Shown: in pieces, positions 54,977 through 63,670 of the stretch
Position numbering within the stretch: position 1 is the stretch's first letter
How the letters are laid out: every line of letters starts with the position of its first letter
Origin: Bacteroidales bacterium
GTDB taxonomy: Bacteria; Bacteroidota; Bacteroidia; Bacteroidales; UBA1715
Assembly (NCBI GenBank): GCA_017642535.1
Contig: JAGCOW010000057.1
Coordinates: 1 to 64,000, forward strand
Direction of reading: 5' to 3'
Length of the DNA: 64,000 nt
Translations under genes and position numbers: made by a program
The notes under the pieces: model-generated
Seen by the model: the letters and a program-made list of their open reading frames with translations, nothing else
Database searches by the model: none
Told to the model about the DNA's origin: nothing

Positions 54977-56155
54977 ATGTTGATACAGAGAACTGCACGC
55001 GAAGCTTTGTTGAGACTTGCATCTCAATTTCCTGTTGTCGGGCTGACTGGACCTCGCCAAAGCGGAAAGTCAACGTTGGCAAAGATGACGTTTCCCGAAA
55101 AGAAATATTTCACGTTCGATGACAAAAGTCTTCGTGAACTTGCGGCGTCGAACCCAAAGGATTTCTTGTTGTCGTTTCCCGACGGGGCGATTATAGACGA
55201 GGCACAGAAAGTCCCCGAAATTTTTGATGCGGTGAAATACTATGTTGACAATAGGAATACTGCTCCTGGGACATTTATTCTCACAGGTTCCAGCCAGTTT
55301 AAGTTGAAGGAAAATATGACGGATTCCTTGGCGGGACGTGTGGCGTTTCTTAAACTGTTGCCGCTTTCCATTGCGGAACTGAACACTACGGCAGAACAGT
55401 TTGAAACACCATACGACATGATTGTCAAAGGATTTTATCCGCCGTTGCACGATACGCAGAAACATTTTTTCAAGGAAGATTGGTTCGAAAGTTATATCGA
55501 CACCTATTTGGACTACGATGTGAAGGATTTGATAAACGCAAGCAATCTTTCCCTGTTCAGACGGTTTATTCAGATTTGTGCCACTTATAGCGGACAAATG
55601 GTCTCGATGGATAGCATTTCAAAAAATCTGGGAATTTCGGCACCGACGGTAAAAAAATGGCTTTCAATCTTGGAGTCGTCATATATAATTCACTTTTTGG
55701 AACCCGACACGAACAATCTCGGGAAGGCGGTTGTAAAAACTCCGAAACTGTATTTTGTCGATACTGGCTTGTTGTGTCATTTGTTGCGGATAGAAACAAT
55801 CGCCGATTTGAATTTAAATCTCAATAAGGGCGCCATAGTTGAAACATTTGCCGTTTCGGAATTGTTGAAGACCAGATTGAACAAGGCGAAAAAGGCAAAC
55901 TTGACCTATTTCCGTGACAACAAAGGATTTGAGGTTGACATTATTGCCGACTGGAAACATACATTTGCCGTTGAGATAAAGAGTTCGAGCGATGCGGAGA
56001 AGAAGCTGTCAGCAAACGTCAGAAAATACATAGACTTGCGTTCCGACGTGCAATGCGACGGTACTGTATTGTATTTAGGCGATTTTACATGTAGAATCAA
56101 CAATGTTAATTATGTGAGTTGGAAAGACTGGGGAAATTTTTTTGAGAACGTGTAA
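54977..56155 (+). CDS. AAA ATPase with DUF4143 domain 2
   Basis: From ATG at 54977 the protein has 392 residues: P-loop GPRQSGKST (25-33), Walker B GAIIDEAQKVP (70-80), LTGSSQF, a winged-helix-like segment (SAPTVKKWLSILE), then a C-terminal DUF4143 part with YFRDNKGFEVDIIADW and AVEIKSS, which has the outline of a PD-(D/E)XK-like fold with D, E and K. It lies in the mosaic region behind the repeat array. Function of the family is unproven. Confidence 0.88.
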   Translation: MLIQRTAREALLRLASQFPVVGLTGPRQSGKSTLAKMTFPEKKYFTFDDKSLRELAASNPKDFLLSFPDGAIIDEAQKVPEIFDAVKYYVDNRNTAPGTFILTGSSQFKLKENMTDSLAGRVAFLKLLPLSIAELNTTAEQFETPYDMIVKGFYPPLHDTQKHFFKEDWFESYIDTYLDYDVKDLINASNLSLFRRFIQICATYSGQMVSMDSISKNLGISAPTVKKWLSILESSYIIHFLEPDTNNLGKAVVKTPKLYFVDTGLLCHLLRIETIADLNLNLNKGAIVETFAVSELLKTRLNKAKKANLTYFRDNKGFEVDIIADWKHTFAVEIKSSSDAEKKLSANVRKYIDLRSDVQCDGTVLYLGDFTCRINNVNYVSWKDWGNFFENV

Positions 56156-56161
56156 TTTTTC

Positions 56162-56169
56162 TATCTTTG
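56162..56169 (+). promoter_or_regulatory. Cassette promoter, copy 6
   Basis: TATCTTTG followed by GAACTCTAAAA; then the leader departs from the others and leads to the gene at 56199. It begins seven bases after the ATPase stop. Confidence 0.6.
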
Positions 56170-56198
56170 AACTCTAAAAAGAATTTTATGATACAGAG

Positions 56199-57203
56199 AT
56201 GAAATGGTTCCATACCATAGTGTTAAATCTTTTGTTATTGGTGACTTTTTTTCAAAGCTACGCCTATGCCCCATATTATCTGAAACATTATCAAGATATA
56301 GACCCTGAATATGCAGATTCAGTATTGGTTGTTGATTTTATCGAGTTGAAGCACTTGGGGGCGAAAGAGTATTTTCAAAAATACGAGTGGGATATGTCAA
56401 TACTGAAGGAGCAAAAGGTTTTAAGCGTTGAATTTTATTATGGCGATTCTTTAGAGGGACTTCCCGAAATATTTCCAAATCTCAATGCTCTTATTATTAC
56501 AAATGGAATCTGGTTTAATGGCATTGAGAAATTTCGTGAATTGAAATATATACTAATCGACGATTTTCATAATTGTTGGCAGAAATATCTGCCTATAGAT
56601 TTAACTTCGGTATGTCAATGTAAAAATCTTGAAGTACTATATGTTCGTTCTAAAGCGCATAAGATTATCCCGTCAGAGATTGTTAAACTAAAAAAATTAA
56701 AACGTCTTTTGATTCCTGCAACTTTTTATAAGATGTCGGGATGGGAATATTTGTTGCAACGAAAAGACTGGGAAGACATACTCGATAATGGGCTTTATCA
56801 ATATGCTGATCTTAGTGATGTTTTTGAGGTGTTTATGTTATACAAGTTAGGCGGTTTTCCCTATGACTATTACAAGTCTCACTTAGGCAAAAACTATTAT
56901 GGTGATTATTTTGATTATGATTTTAAATTTGACGAAGATTCAAGTTTTATTTGCAAAGCAAATGTAAACTCTAGATACGTAAAAGATTATCCGAAAACGG
57001 CAGAAGATTATGTAAGTGGAAAATATAAAAACGGGAAACGATGTGGAATATGGGAATATAAGATTGAAGGAAAGGACCGCTATATGACAATTGATTATGA
57101 TAAAATGATTGTTCATGGTAAGCACTGGGGCTTTATAGATGAGAAGACTGGAGAATTATATGATATATACCAGGGGCGAAAACTCGGATTGCGTATGTTA
57201 TAA
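56199..57203 (+). CDS. Exported leucine-rich-like protein, possibly frameshifted at 3' end
   Basis: The 334-residue protein has a diverged signal peptide (MKWFHTIVLNLLLLVTFF) and short leucine-rich motifs (FPNLNALIITNGIWF, CKNLEVLYVRSK, LKKLKRLLIPAT). It ends at 57203, but the reading frame shifted by one base stays open from 57164 to 57496 and reads on as ITRGESLTIDLFYFDKAVKA, so the gene may originally have been about 430 residues long. The function is unknown. Confidence 0.7.
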   Translation: MKWFHTIVLNLLLLVTFFQSYAYAPYYLKHYQDIDPEYADSVLVVDFIELKHLGAKEYFQKYEWDMSILKEQKVLSVEFYYGDSLEGLPEIFPNLNALIITNGIWFNGIEKFRELKYILIDDFHNCWQKYLPIDLTSVCQCKNLEVLYVRSKAHKIIPSEIVKLKKLKRLLIPATFYKMSGWEYLLQRKDWEDILDNGLYQYADLSDVFEVFMLYKLGGFPYDYYKSHLGKNYYGDYFDYDFKFDEDSSFICKANVNSRYVKDYPKTAEDYVSGKYKNGKRCGIWEYKIEGKDRYMTIDYDKMIVHGKHWGFIDEKTGELYDIYQGRKLGLRML

Positions 57204-57496
57204 CGCGTGGGGAAAGTTTAACCATTGATTTGTTTTATTTTGATAAAGCGGTAAAGGCTCAGATTACTGTTAATGGCAGTTATACAGGTGTAACAGTAAC
57301 TGATGCTGACGAGCATTATGAGACATATTATACTATGGAGAATGGACACATTTATCGAAGAAAATGCAGTCTTGCAGATTATAGACACGTGAATTCATGG
57401 GGTGAGGAGGAAAAGATAGAAAAGGATACATTCTTGGATACGATATTAATTAGTGTAAATAAAATAATTGAGAGTTATGGCCACAATGACAGATAA
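57164..57496 (+). pseudogene. Possible frameshifted 3' part of the preceding gene
   Basis: This frame has no good start codon of its own (only TTG at 57230) and overlaps the end of the gene at 56199. It encodes about 100 residues including ITVNGSYTGVTVTDADEHYE and a polar C-terminus. The simplest reading is that a one-base change near 57198-57203 split a longer gene; a small independent gene starting at TTG 57230 is the alternative. Confidence 0.4.
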
Positions 57497-57564
57497 CAAT
57501 TGTAATATAGCTGTTGGAATTATTCAGAAAAATTTCAATCTTTGAACTCTAAACAATTTTGATT

Positions 57565-58971
57565 TTGAAACTTTTTCGTTCCATACTGCCCATTTTCTTT
57601 TTCTTCCTCTCGCTCGGGGCAGTGGCGCAGATGGACAAGGACGGCAATTTCCATTGGGACGAGTTGTACACGCCCGACGAGGTTTTGGAGCTTGATATGT
57701 CGTTGCCGAACAAGGTGGATGTTTCTGCAATAAAAAACAGGAAGCGGGTGAAATATGTGAAGTTGAGATACAATCCATGGATGGCAAGTCTTCCATTTGA
57801 TACAACTTGTTTTCCAAACTTGGAAAGTTTGAGCATAGAAACCTCATTGTTAATAGACTTGCAAGGTTTGGAACATTTTACACAATTAAAGCGACTTGCT
57901 TTGATACCAGATAGCACAAGGTGGTGCAGGAATGTATTGCAGGAGCAGTTGCCGTCGGTATATTCAAAAGTATGGAATTTGACAAATTTGGAAGAATTGG
58001 ATTTGAGTATAGCCCCCGTTGCCATAGCAGATTTTTCAAAATTGAAGAATTTGCAAGCGTTAAAAGGTCATTTCGTGTATCCGTATATTGACAAACAGAT
58101 TGAAAATCTGAAGTCCTTACGCCAAGTGTATCGAATTCCATATTTGTATCCTTATGATTCATTTGAAGAAATACAACAAATGCGTGAAAATAAAAAAGAG
58201 GTCATTGTAAAAAGAAGAAATGGTATGGTAGTCGAAAAACAGATTAAACATGTGCCTCGACATGAAGGAAGAGTATATCTGGAATATTATAACTCATATG
58301 GAAATGACACATTGCATTATTGTTTTCTTCATAAGAATCGATATAGTCGTCCGTTATACTTTTTATGTGATAGGTATGAGAAAATCCGTGAAGATATAAG
58401 AGGGATGGAAACACGAGAATATTGTGTGATTTCAGATACGATAAGTATAATTATAGAAGGTCTTGGTTGCATAAAAGATTGGGCTTTGATTGAGCGACAA
58501 CGTCTTTGCGTATATTGTCCAAAGGAACAAAAAGTCGTATTTCTTTTCAGACATGGAGACTCAGATATTGAATTTATTATTCATTTTGCAATAATAGATT
58601 TACAAACTAATGAAATTAAAAGTGATGAGTTTTATATGAGGAATAATGAATATTATAGTAATTATGACAGTTATAGTAATTATGACTATAATCCTTCTGC
58701 CACTTTTTTATGTACCATACTAGAATCAGAACTAACTTGGAAGGATTCTCATTATAAGAAAGGGCACGATAAACAAGGTCATGAGATATACAAGGATATA
58801 TATAAAAATAAAGAAAAAATAAGTCTGGAATTGTTGGAAAAGTACAAAGACCAACTTGCATTCGCTTGTTCTTTGCATTCAGGGGATTATTTGATTAGAA
58901 AATATTATAAAAAGAATTACGATACCTACTATGATAAATATATAAGGACATTACGATACTTACTACGATAA
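57565..58971 (+). CDS. Exported leucine-rich protein A
   Basis: About 468 residues from TTG at 57565 (matching ATG in paralogs). Signal peptide KLFRSILPIFFFFLSLGAVA, then a head shared with 60818 (MDKDGNFHWDELYTPDE, LPNKVDVSAIKN). Leucine-rich motifs follow (FPNLESLSIETSLLIDLQGL, FTQLKRLALIP, LTNLEELDLS). The latter half is of unknown type. The 3' end lies in a 34-base tandem duplication that shifts the frame; without one unit the protein would continue into 58985-59173. The upstream box AATCTTTG is a weakened cassette promoter. Confidence 0.8.
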   Translation: MKLFRSILPIFFFFLSLGAVAQMDKDGNFHWDELYTPDEVLELDMSLPNKVDVSAIKNRKRVKYVKLRYNPWMASLPFDTTCFPNLESLSIETSLLIDLQGLEHFTQLKRLALIPDSTRWCRNVLQEQLPSVYSKVWNLTNLEELDLSIAPVAIADFSKLKNLQALKGHFVYPYIDKQIENLKSLRQVYRIPYLYPYDSFEEIQQMRENKKEVIVKRRNGMVVEKQIKHVPRHEGRVYLEYYNSYGNDTLHYCFLHKNRYSRPLYFLCDRYEKIREDIRGMETREYCVISDTISIIIEGLGCIKDWALIERQRLCVYCPKEQKVVFLFRHGDSDIEFIIHFAIIDLQTNEIKSDEFYMRNNEYYSNYDSYSNYDYNPSATFLCTILESELTWKDSHYKKGHDKQGHEIYKDIYKNKEKISLELLEKYKDQLAFACSLHSGDYLIRKYYKKNYDTYYDKYIRTLRYLLR

Positions 58972-58983
58972 ATATTTAAGAAT
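58916..58983 (+). repeat. 34-bp tandem duplication at gene end
   Basis: Units 58916-58949 and 58950-58983 match at 29 of 34 positions by eye. Since 34 is not a multiple of three, the second copy puts the following sequence out of frame and creates the stop at 58971. Confidence 0.8.
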
Positions 58984-58984
58984 T

Positions 58985-59173
58985 ATGCTCATAAATGATG
59001 TAAAGGCAAAAATAGAAGATGGAGAAGAACCAATTATGTTTAAGTGGGAAAATCTGAAAAATCCTCTTTTATCCTCCACTAATGCACCGTCATGTCGAAC
59101 GGAGCGAAGCGGAGAGAGACATCTCAACACAGAAGAATACAAAACTTTAGATTTTCACCCAAAAACTCTGTAA
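58985..59173 (+). pseudogene. Severed 3' part of leucine-rich gene A running into a repeat
   Basis: In the frame restored by removing one 34-base unit, the gene at 57565 would read on through LRIMLINDVKAKIEDGEE and end in translated dispersed repeat (NAPSCRTERSGERHLN). About 30 residues before the repeat look like real coding sequence; the remainder is repeat. It has an ATG of its own but is more likely a remnant. Confidence 0.45.
59083..59130 (+). repeat. Dispersed repeat, copy 4
   Basis: Same element as at 39356. Its right flank (59134-59160) carries one copy of the 23-base unit found three times before the ATPase at 54977, so a longer segment including repeat and operator unit has been duplicated. 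Confidence 0.85.
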
Positions 59174-59224
59174 GGGTATGTATTGAGTATAATTCATATG
59201 TAAGGTGCATATAATGGAATGATT

Positions 59225-60049
59225 TCAATGGTAAACTATCATATCAGCCAACTGAAGGAAATAATCGTTTGACCAAATGTCAAGTTCGTGTTTGTTGATA
59301 ACATATGGTAACACGTCTGCTTTAACGCTTGCTATGTCGGTTTCGGCAAGACGTTTTTTGAGCAGTTCCGTAAATTGTTCTTTTTCTAAATCAATGCCGT
59401 TGAAATCTTTTGCACGGACTTGTAGATGGTTGAAATCAAGAGCGATGCGATTCCTGACGTACCATTCAAAATCGTACCAGTCGCGTCCCTTGATGCGGTT
59501 TTTCCATTGACGGAACACAAGGGCGTGCATTTTTCCTGCATACAGGTCTGGCAACGTGAAACAACGTGTGGGAAAAGAAAATGGCTGCATCAATATTTTT
59601 TGCTCCGTGTTGAATTGTAATGGCGGATTTGTGTCAACTTCAATTTTTATCTTGAGCGATTTCTCTGTCTGGAATTCCACGTCGTACACGTCGGTATTGT
59701 CTTTGAGAAACGCTGATTCAACTTTGCCGAATGTTTTTTTTTCTTTTTTCGTGATGGAAACATCTCTGCCGAGCAATCGCGCTTCGTCGATTATTGCCTG
59801 AAAATAGTTCTCAAGCTTGAAATCTTTATTTTTTTGCAATAAAGAGAAGTCCAAGTCTTCGGAATATCGCTTGAGTCCGTGAAAGATTCGCAGGCACGTG
59901 CCGCCATAGAAAGCAGCTTCTTTGAAGAATCCGCCACGGTATAGTCCGCCGAGAATTACTTGTTGCATAACCTCATAAATTGCGTTACGCATGTCGGTTT
60001 CGCCTACGACGGAGTGTTGCAGGAGCATTTGTTCAAAAATTTCGTTCAT
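59225..60049 (-). CDS. abiEii: AbiEii-type nucleotidyltransferase toxin
   Basis: The 274-residue protein matches the AbiEii/AbiGii family: GGTCLRIFHGLKRYSEDLDF holds the nucleotidyltransferase Gly and paired Asp, and KIEVDTNPPL follows downstream. Family members transfer nucleotides to RNA and arrest growth, acting in toxin-antitoxin and phage-abortive systems. It overlaps its partner AbiEi by four bases, so translation is coupled. Confidence 0.9.
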   Translation of the reverse strand: MNEIFEQMLLQHSVVGETDMRNAIYEVMQQVILGGLYRGGFFKEAAFYGGTCLRIFHGLKRYSEDLDFSLLQKNKDFKLENYFQAIIDEARLLGRDVSITKKEKKTFGKVESAFLKDNTDVYDVEFQTEKSLKIKIEVDTNPPLQFNTEQKILMQPFSFPTRCFTLPDLYAGKMHALVFRQWKNRIKGRDWYDFEWYVRNRIALDFNHLQVRAKDFNGIDLEKEQFTELLKKRLAETDIASVKADVLPYVINKHELDIWSNDYFLQLADMIVYH

Positions 60050-60666
60050 TTTAGATATTTGATTAACGTGTTGATACTTTGTTGTTTACGACTGGTTCTC
60101 GCACATTGTTCAAGAATGTCGATATTGAAGTTTTTTAGTTCGTCGGTGTCGAAACGAATATCTTCTTCGAGATAGATTTCAACGTCTTTCATAAACCGTA
60201 GATTAAGGTTTTTGCTGAAATTGATGACGTCGCACAATGCCTTTTCCGGCGAGGCAATGAGAAATGTAACGCCGTCGGATTGTTCCATTCTTACGCCGAT
60301 GGAGAAGTATTCGGGTGAACAGTTCTGGTAGGAATAATTCCCCGTGGCATTTTCAAAATCCCTTGAATGTTTGGTGGTTACAGATGTGAGAAGATACACT
60401 CGTTCGGGAATGAGTCCATAATAACGCAAGGCATATTCACGCCCCACATACGAAGGTCCGTACAAGTGGTTGGCTATAAGTTCCTGCGAGATGGGTTTGC
60501 CTGTTTCTTCGGGACTTGCCACATATAATCCCTTTTTGAGCCGAATGATTTTCCCCGATTTTTCCAACGCACGGGCTTTTTCGTTGATATGCTTGTTCTT
60601 TGGAAATAGCGAAGCAAGAATGGTGCTATCGAACGGTATGTTACCAATGTTATTGAACGGAGTCAT
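60046..60666 (-). CDS. abiEi: AbiEi-type antitoxin
   Basis: The 206-residue protein has an N-terminal winged-helix part (NEKARALEKSGKIIRLKKGL then YVASPE) and the antitoxin core with NHLYGPSYVGREYALRYYGL and LIASPEKALCDVI. In the family the antitoxin represses its own operon and neutralises AbiEii. It is first of the pair, with a consensus promoter at 60684. Confidence 0.9.
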   Translation of the reverse strand: MTPFNNIGNIPFDSTILASLFPKNKHINEKARALEKSGKIIRLKKGLYVASPEETGKPISQELIANHLYGPSYVGREYALRYYGLIPERVYLLTSVTTKHSRDFENATGNYSYQNCSPEYFSIGVRMEQSDGVTFLIASPEKALCDVINFSKNLNLRFMKDVEIYLEEDIRFDTDELKNFNIDILEQCARTSRKQQSINTLIKYLK

Positions 60667-60683
60667 TTTCTAAATGATTTTTG

Positions 60684-60715
60684 CAAAAATAGTGATGTTT
60701 TGTATAGAAAACAAA
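60684..60715 (-). promoter_or_regulatory. Promoter of abiEi-abiEii
   Basis: On the minus strand TTTG (60715-60712) and TATTTTTG (60691-60684), about 20 bases apart, match both Bacteroidetes elements, 17 bases before the abiEi ATG. Confidence 0.65.
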
Positions 60716-60791
60716 TAAAATATTGTTTTTCTGTACAAAATGCAACCATTTTATTTTCTCTCGTCGAAGACAAAAAGTAAATAAATTTTCC

Positions 60792-60799
60792 TATCTTTG
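60792..60799 (+). promoter_or_regulatory. Cassette promoter, copy 7
   Basis: TATCTTTG followed by GAACTCTAAAACATTCATTT and the TTG at 60818. Upstream it has a GACAAAAAGTAA half-hairpin (60769-60780) shared with 46769. Confidence 0.65.
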
Positions 60800-60817
60800 A
60801 ACTCTAAAACATTCATT

Positions 60818-62110
60818 TTGAAACTCTTTCGTTACATAGTGCCGATTTTCTTTCTGTTCTACTCGGTTGCGGCAGTGGCGCAGATGGACAAGGACGGCAA
60901 TTTTCATTGGGACGAGTTGTACACGCCCGATGAGATTTTGGAACTTGATATGTCGTTGCCGAACAAGGTGGATGTTTCTGCAATAAAAAACAGGGAGCGG
61001 GTGAAATATGTGAAGTTGAAATGCTACCCGTGGATGGAGCACATACCGTTTACTCCCGAAGATTTCCCGAATATCGAGGCGTTGAGGATAGAGACATATT
61101 TGCTTGTTGATTTAAGGAATCTTGAACTTTTTACGGGGTTGAAACGGTTGGGGGTTACAGAACCAAATTGTATGGAAACCTTTATACGAGTTATACAAAA
61201 TAAATTTCCTCAACCATACGCGAATAGGGTTTGGTCATTGTCCGCTTTGGAAGAAATTGATTTTTCAATAGGCAATGGTCTAATGGTATCAAAGAATTCC
61301 CTTTCTAAATTGTCTAATCTACATTGTTTAAATAATAAATTTTGTGGTGCATACTTATATGATGAAGTTACGAAGTTGCAAAATATGCAGAGGTGTAATT
61401 TTGTTAAAACCATGTTTCCCATTCGTAAAACTGACAGAAAACTTAAACAAGGTAGTTGGAAGATGACATATTATTGTTCTGATCGCTTTAAGTATTATCA
61501 TTATAGCAGTGAATTATTCAAGACGGATTCTATCTATGAATGTGTTTTACATTTATATAATAATAACGAGAAGGATACTATTTATACGTCAGTTTATGGA
61601 TATTGTTGGATTTCTGATACTATTTTAATAACTCAATATGGCTTAATTTCTTGTGAAACAAGGAAATATATAGAAAATAGAACAGCGTGTATCTATAATC
61701 CTTCTGAAGAAAAATTGATTTTGCTTGATTTTGACGCACTGAATAATTATCATCCCTACTATTTCTTGATGATTGACTTTAGAAAAAAGATATTGATAAG
61801 TTATGATACAAAAGATGAATGTAATTATGTGATAGAAGAAAATAAAGTATTTGTTAATAATAAATATAGTTTGGGATATCCAAACTCCTTCTATTGGGGA
61901 GAAGGGGAATGTAAAGAAAAATCAGAGCCAGGTCATGAGTTTGACTATTTTGAGTTGTTTGACGATACTCTCAAAATAAGTGAATTAAAGAAAGTACAGA
62001 TGTTAGACTCATATAAGAAAGAATATGAAAAGCAGATAGAATTTGCGAAAAGCTTGAAAAGTTTAGAATGTATTATTACAAATTATAATAGAAAATGGCG
62101 ACGCTTTTAG
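60818..62110 (+). CDS. Exported leucine-rich protein B
   Basis: About 430 residues from TTG at 60818: signal peptide KLFRYIVPIFFLFYSVAAVA and a head nearly identical in DNA to 57565 for about 150 bases after the signal peptide (ending near VKLKC). After that the two diverge sharply, though the protein still shows leucine-rich motifs (FPNIEALRIETYLLVDL, ELFTGLKRLGV) and a distantly similar C-terminus (YEKQIEFAKSLKS). Function unknown. Confidence 0.82.
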   Translation: MKLFRYIVPIFFLFYSVAAVAQMDKDGNFHWDELYTPDEILELDMSLPNKVDVSAIKNRERVKYVKLKCYPWMEHIPFTPEDFPNIEALRIETYLLVDLRNLELFTGLKRLGVTEPNCMETFIRVIQNKFPQPYANRVWSLSALEEIDFSIGNGLMVSKNSLSKLSNLHCLNNKFCGAYLYDEVTKLQNMQRCNFVKTMFPIRKTDRKLKQGSWKMTYYCSDRFKYYHYSSELFKTDSIYECVLHLYNNNEKDTIYTSVYGYCWISDTILITQYGLISCETRKYIENRTACIYNPSEEKLILLDFDALNNYHPYYFLMIDFRKKILISYDTKDECNYVIEENKVFVNNKYSLGYPNSFYWGEGECKEKSEPGHEFDYFELFDDTLKISELKKVQMLDSYKKEYEKQIEFAKSLKSLECIITNYNRKWRRF

Positions 62111-62194
62111 ACAGTTTGTCACATATTGATGATGGAGATTTAGGGTTCGCCACTGAATTACCTAAGAGTGGAAACGAGATAATTTGAATGTGTT

Positions 62195-62707
62195 ATGGGA
62201 ATAGGGAAAACGATATGGCTGATATTATTTTGTTTTGTTCTGTTGTTTGGTGCAGGATTGAAGGGGTATGGGCAGGATAGAAAAATTGTGATTGATAGTG
62301 TGTTTGAAAAATTTTCTACATCGGATTACACATATTGTAAACCAGTGAAATGTGTCTGTTTAGAAGAAGAAAGATTAAAATGGGAAGAAAGGAAAAAAAA
62401 TTGGGAAAAAGAACATAGGGAAAAAAGTATGGATATATTTGTTATTGGTAATCACATAAGTACAATTACATTTTATTTCTACGATGAAAGAAAAAAATCT
62501 CTTATTTCCGATACGACAGTTAAACAATGCTCTTTGATTGTTACAGAACAAATGTTCAATGATTATAACCGAAACAATGTTTTATTCTTTTACGTTTGCG
62601 ATAATCGTAATAGATGGGAAAGTGGAAAACTGGAAACCAAAGATTTAGAAATACATTTGAATTTATATCCTCAGAATGATGATTTTTTAAAACAACTTAA
62701 AAAGTAA
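62195..62707 (+). CDS. Small exported Cys-motif protein
   Basis: The 170-residue protein has a signal peptide (KTIWLILFCFVLLFGAGL) and, shortly after, CKPVKCVC. The 5' end, from the 25 bases before the start through GIGKTI, matches the gene at 39645 and includes a leftover GNEII tail from a different upstream gene. The rest is Lys/Glu-rich and has no known family. Confidence 0.72.
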   Translation: MGIGKTIWLILFCFVLLFGAGLKGYGQDRKIVIDSVFEKFSTSDYTYCKPVKCVCLEEERLKWEERKKNWEKEHREKSMDIFVIGNHISTITFYFYDERKKSLISDTTVKQCSLIVTEQMFNDYNRNNVLFFYVCDNRNRWESGKLETKDLEIHLNLYPQNDDFLKQLKK

Positions 62708-62898
62708 AAAAACGTAGGTTATGAACAGTTTAAGTAACAAGATGACGCAACCCAGTCGGGGTGGTACAGACAAAATAACTCGTTGAAAAAATGGTCGTTA
62801 TGCTTCTAATACTTTAGATACTACAAAATAGATAGTGTTTTTTATGAATTTTTTCTTTGTCATTTCTCACCGAATACAAAAAGTAAAAGAAATCTTTC

Positions 62899-62906
62899 TA
62901 TCTTTG
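62899..62906 (+). promoter_or_regulatory. Cassette promoter, copy 8
   Basis: TATCTTTG followed by GAACTCC. About 20 bases upstream lies a degenerate TTTGTC...TACAAAAAGTAA hairpin half. Unlike most copies, the start here is ATG (62927). Confidence 0.65.
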
Positions 62907-62926
62907 AACTCCAAACAATTTTGATT

Positions 62927-63478
62927 ATGAAACTTTTCCGTTACATATTGCCTATAGTTTTTCTGTTTCTTTCTTTTTTGGTAGTAGGACAGACAATTAC
63001 GACGTATTATCCCAAAGTTGATAGACAAAGTCGTGATTACATACATATTATGAAAGTTGTTGTGGAGCCAAACCAGGTCTATGTGGTATTCAGATACAAC
63101 GTGTTGGGAAACGACAAAGTCGGAATGGGTTCGCAAACCAGTTTGCGTTGCGGTTCGTTTATAAGTACCATACAGCAGTTTGGCATACTTTCCGACAGCA
63201 TTCAACGTGAGTTGCCGTTTGATAAATGGATTTCCCTTAATGCTCCAGAAAATGTACAATATGCAAGTAAACCGTTTATTTATGTAGATGAGAATGGTGA
63301 AAAATGGAACGCACGTTCGTATGATTTTTTTATGGTGTTTCCTGGAAAATTACCAGAATATGCACGTAAGATTTCTATATATGAAAATGCGGAGTCGTTT
63401 TATGGAAGCGATGGTTCCAATCCTTTTAATTGGGAAGGAATTCACATAAACAATTTGCATCCAGAAGAAGAATGGTGA
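62927..63478 (+). CDS. Exported protein of unknown function
   Basis: The 183-residue protein from ATG at 62927 has the shared signal peptide (MKLFRYILPIVFLFLSFLVV). The mature part (QSRDYIHIMKVVVEPNQVYV) is beta-rich with no recognised family. Confidence 0.78.
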   Translation: MKLFRYILPIVFLFLSFLVVGQTITTYYPKVDRQSRDYIHIMKVVVEPNQVYVVFRYNVLGNDKVGMGSQTSLRCGSFISTIQQFGILSDSIQRELPFDKWISLNAPENVQYASKPFIYVDENGEKWNARSYDFFMVFPGKLPEYARKISIYENAESFYGSDGSNPFNWEGIHINNLHPEEEW

Positions 63479-63585
63479 CGAAGAAATAACCTATAAAAAA
63501 ATAAATGGAACGGTGAAACGAATTTGCTTTTTCTTCCTATTGGTACTTGCGAATTTCTGTTCTTTCGCTCAAGTTGACTCTTTCC

Positions 63586-63633
63586 TGCACCGTCATGTCG
63601 AACGGAGCGAAGCGGAGAGAGACATCTCATCAC
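63586..63633 (+). repeat. Dispersed repeat, copy 5
   Basis: Same element as at 39356; the following 30 bases up to the promoter match those after copies 1 and 2. Confidence 0.85.
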
Positions 63634-63662
63634 AGAAAATTATACAATCTTCAAATTTTTCC

Positions 63663-63670
63663 TATCTTTG
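63663..63670 (+). promoter_or_regulatory. Cassette promoter, copy 9
   Basis: TATCTTTG followed by GAACTCTAAAACATTCATTT, with the TTG start at 63689. Confidence 0.65.

Noticed and set aside
62708-62926. Short reading frame of 21 codons near 62720
   Set aside because: No promoter, no signal peptide and no similarity; the stretch is more likely spacer with a degraded hairpin before the next promoter.
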